The translations under genes and the position numbers were made by a program. The notes under the pieces are model-generated. The model did not search any database. It worked only from the letters and a program-made list of their open reading frames with translations, and was not told the origin of the DNA. A stretch of 64,000 nt of DNA from Adiantum capillus-veneris. Its lineage: Eukaryota > Streptophyta > Polypodiopsida > Polypodiales > Pteridaceae. The DNA lies in the NCBI GenBank assembly GCA_014529385.2, contig CM043966.1:95912587-95976586 (forward strand). Direction: 5' to 3'. Positions 61,131-64,000 of this stretch are shown here, piece after piece; the stretch's first letter is position 1; each line of letters begins with the position of its first letter.

Positions 61131-62370
61131 ATTCTTGTCGTCCCCGACAAGACCCTATGTCTTTGTTGGCCTTGACGAGTTCTTGATGTCTTGGTGTTGG
61201 TTGAAGTTGTTGTGGCAGCTTCTTCTGCAGTTGGTTGCTTTGCGTGATGTTAAAGCTGCCTTGAAGTTGTACCTGTAGTGTATCTGAAGCCTAGAACTCT
61301 CCACCTCCGATTGGTTGTTGTATCTTGAATTGCATGAGGTTGTATCGACTTGTTGGTGTAGTAGTTCGTTGTCATTGTAGCTCTAGTTTTCTTTTCCTGT
61401 GGTTGCTATCTCGCAGTCATACCTGTAAGTTGACTTGAAGCTTTGTCAAGCTGTTTTTTGGCCTCTCCCTTTTGACTTGTCATCAGTAGATTTGCAATTA
61501 GTAGTGTGGGGATATCGTGGTTCTTCTTGTTTTTGTTGTTATAAAAAATAAAAGAGTAAAAGAAAAATGTAGCGTATATACAAAATGAAGGTCTTGGATA
61601 CCTGGATAAGACTAAAGGGAAAAACCCAGTGGGAAAAAATGTCTTTAGTCATAATTAAATGCGAGGCTATATGTACTTAGGTTCTGGTGTTATAGAGTTA
61701 TGCTGAGTTAAAGTACATATGGCCATATGGCTACTAGTATGGGCTTGATATACATGGATAAGTGTTAGTAGCTTGTAGTCAAAGTCATTGTTATTGAGCA
61801 AAGGCTTATAAAACCTATTTCCGCTTGGTCATCTTCATTTGTTTGTGTAAGTGCATGGGTGGAATAAAAAAGAGTGCCTAATGCATATGTTCATTGATGG
61901 GACATCTATATGCTTGCACAGAGTTATGCATGTTAAACAAGATGTGGTGCGAGAGAAGAGTATTCATGGGTTCTTCATGGAGTTAGTGTAGCTAGAAAAA
62001 CATATAGCATGAGTGATTCAAAAGCTTTCACTACTCACAAGAAGGGTTTTCGTTGTCGAGGTTTCTCCACTCTTCCTCACTGTGTCAAGTGCGTGAGTGT
62101 TTTTTTTTTTTTTTTTTTTTGGACTACTCCGCCTTCTCCACCTTATATATTATATGGACTTTGACTCTTATGCTCACCTCTTCCAACATGAGCGACATGA
62201 CTTTATGTATGCTCAACTCTCCAGCTTGAGCTTATACCTATAAGCTAGACTCATAGACTACAGAAAAATATTAACTTGAAGCTTGGGTCTGACACTTTGC
62301 TCATTTAGTGGCTTAGCTGCCCGACTCTAGACTCTTATGCCATGTAAGTTTAATGGCGACTTGGACTTAC
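61131..62370 (-). other. Non-coding 3' region of the minus-strand element
   Basis: No gene is supported. It holds a poly-T run at 62100-62120 and lies between the end of the protein region and the polypurine tract. Confidence 0.4.
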
Positions 62371-64000
62371 CTAATCACGGCGTGAAATCCAATTCCATAT
62401 GCTTTTCATGTTTAGGCCTTTCTCGTTAGTTTCTGTTTGAGATGCCATGTTGTCCAATACATTGGCATATATCTGCTCTTCATTCCTTGGTAGCAAATTG
62501 TGGTCTCTTGATGAGACAGTTATTGATGTTGAAGCAATGGTTGATGAAGTCTTCTTCTTCCAAATAGTGTTCTTCAAAACTGTGACCTCCGCATTTACTG
62601 TTGCTTTCTTTTTGTTGTTAAGAGGCTGTAAAGGAGTTGTGTATCTTTCTTGTTGTTGTGCCTCAATTGCGGATTTTGGAACCCACATTGTTCTTGGGCC
62701 TGGTTTGATCTCATTTGCCACTTGCTTTGTTTCTTCTTTGACTTGATGGTACCTTGTCTTTAATTTCCAAATATGGTTGTTTTTTTTGTAAAAGCCTTGC
62801 TCTTGTAGTAATTGACGAGGGATCCATCTATAGGTTGTAGTACTCTTGGGTGTAGCGTTTGGCTGCTCTTGATTTCTTGATATTTCTTGCTTTTCCTGGG
62901 TGATTCCTTGATAAGCTACTACCTTAGGTAACCAGATTTGAAAGTTATCCTCATAGAATCCTTGTGCTTCGAGTAACTCGACTGGAATGAATCTTTGGAC
63001 TTGCTTGGAGGTGATCTTCACTTGACTTTGTTGGGTAGTCTGGTAGAATTCTGATTTCATTACCCAGACTTTTCGTATGGTTTGTCCAGTGGAAGACCTT
63101 CTCTTTTGCTTTTTGTACCTATCCTTTCTCTTGGTTGAGTTATGTGATTGACGTTGACGGCTTTGTTGATTCCTGACTGAGTGGTTCTCATGGGATGGAT
63201 ATCGCCAGGCTATCATCTTGGGCTTGTTGACCCAAACATCTGAATTTCCTTTCTTGTAGCCTTGTGCAATAATTGACGCGCTTGATGTGATCCATCCTGT
63301 TACCTTTGCTTGTTGAGGTTGTTCCTGTGATTGTATCCAAATTGGATCATTAACTTTAATATATGCCTTGGATACTAGCACTTGGTTGACTTGTTTTGAC
63401 TTCCTTTGGAGACTTTCGGGTGATGGAAACTTTGGTTGATAGACTTTTTGCTTGGGTTTCCATTGTTTGGTTGATGGTTTGGCTTTTGATGTAGAGGCTT
63501 TGTCTTGTACTTGCATTGACTCGGCTAGAGACTGTGGGCTTATTTTAGCTTTGCCTTTTTTAATAGCCAAGAATCTTTGAACTGTTGTAGGCTTGACCTC
63601 TGTTGCCACTTGATAGGTTGTCGTGATGACCATTGTTGAAGATTCAGACTCGTTTTCAAAGACTTGTGCCCATGGCTTGGACAAAATCAAGTGTGTTCCC
63701 ATTTGTCGAGAATCTACCACCAAGAATTTTTCTTTGACATTCTATGAGTGTAGTTGGACAGTAGCTTCTGCAATCCCCATACTTATAACATCCACTTCAG
63801 GTGAGAGTTTTACCTTTATCTGAATATCATAAAGCTTTGGCTTACCTAGAAGTAACCACATGCCATATGACATGACATTAGTCGTGGAATTTGTATCAAT
63901 TTCTGCCATAAAATTCATCTTGACTCCGTCTTGTGCACTTAGCAAAAAGTTGATCTTCTTTGGTACTAGATTGCCTGTGTTCTCTTGAGTGACTTGAGCA
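62371..64000 (-). pseudogene. Retropepsin-like domain followed by W-rich repeat protein, one stop
   Basis: A single minus-strand frame runs from beyond the window to 62371 with one TAG (63742-63744). The first part is like a gypsy retropepsin: MAEIDTNSTTNVMSY (DTN where DTG is expected) and ILSKPWA as the flap-side motif. After a Lys/Pro/Gln-rich linker come at least three units of about 33 residues: GWITSSASIIAQGY, RFIPVELLEAQGFY with IWLPK, and YRWIPRQLLQEQGFY with IWK, and a shorter MWVPKSAIEAQ. No RT follows before the LTR, so this frame is either a 3' accessory frame or a deletion product. The family of the repeats was not recognised. Confidence 0.55.

Overview
The window is repeat-dense nuclear DNA of a plant with a large genome, probably a seed plant; the species cannot be told from the sequence. 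It holds nested Ty1/copia and Ty3/gypsy elements with initiator-tRNA-Met primer sites, a non-LTR retrotransposon remnant, a short MULE-like inverted-repeat element, GT-AG introns and many long (CT/GA)n tracts. No ordinary host gene, tRNA or rRNA gene was recognised.

The most interesting content is a multi-gene element present in two copies. Copy 1 (1-4315, cut by the window start) has two convergent genes. Gene A (2541-3961, minus) is an intact two-exon 413-codon gene of unknown family. Gene B (1-2344, plus) joins a Ulp1/C48-like cysteine protease domain, an acidic linker and an FCP1/NIF-like phosphatase fold. Copy 2 (9225-27956) is bounded by inverted copies of a roughly 35 bp terminus that also sits upstream of gene A in copy 1. 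Its order is A(+), B(-) with a divergent histone H3-like sequence directly upstream in the same orientation, C(+), D(-). The H3-like core runs into gene B apart from one extra base, so gene B may be an H3-like/Ulp1/FCP1 fusion. Copy 2 is decayed and carries a young copia element inside gene B and a LINE remnant between the H3-like part and gene C.

Between the two copies (4316-8590) lie the RNase H-integrase end and 3' LTR of a gypsy element. From 27957 to 46997 there is a palimpsest of gypsy fragments: a minus-strand LTR with a minisatellite, a chromodomain end, a duplicated RNase H fragment, a minus-strand LTR with a Tat/Athila-type primer site, a plus-strand RNase H-integrase element followed by a protease-like and WVPK-repeat region, a gag relic, a 492 bp MULE-like element with 9 bp target duplication, and a 2004 bp solo LTR inserted into another LTR. 

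From 46998 to 52579 there is a complete but dead copia element (5 bp target duplication CAATG). From 53188 to about 59945 there is a gypsy chromovirus with gag, protease, RT, RNase H, integrase and chromodomain, broken by several frameshifts. The end (60047-64000, minus strand) holds another LTR element whose last coding part is again a retropepsin-like domain followed by W-rich repeats.
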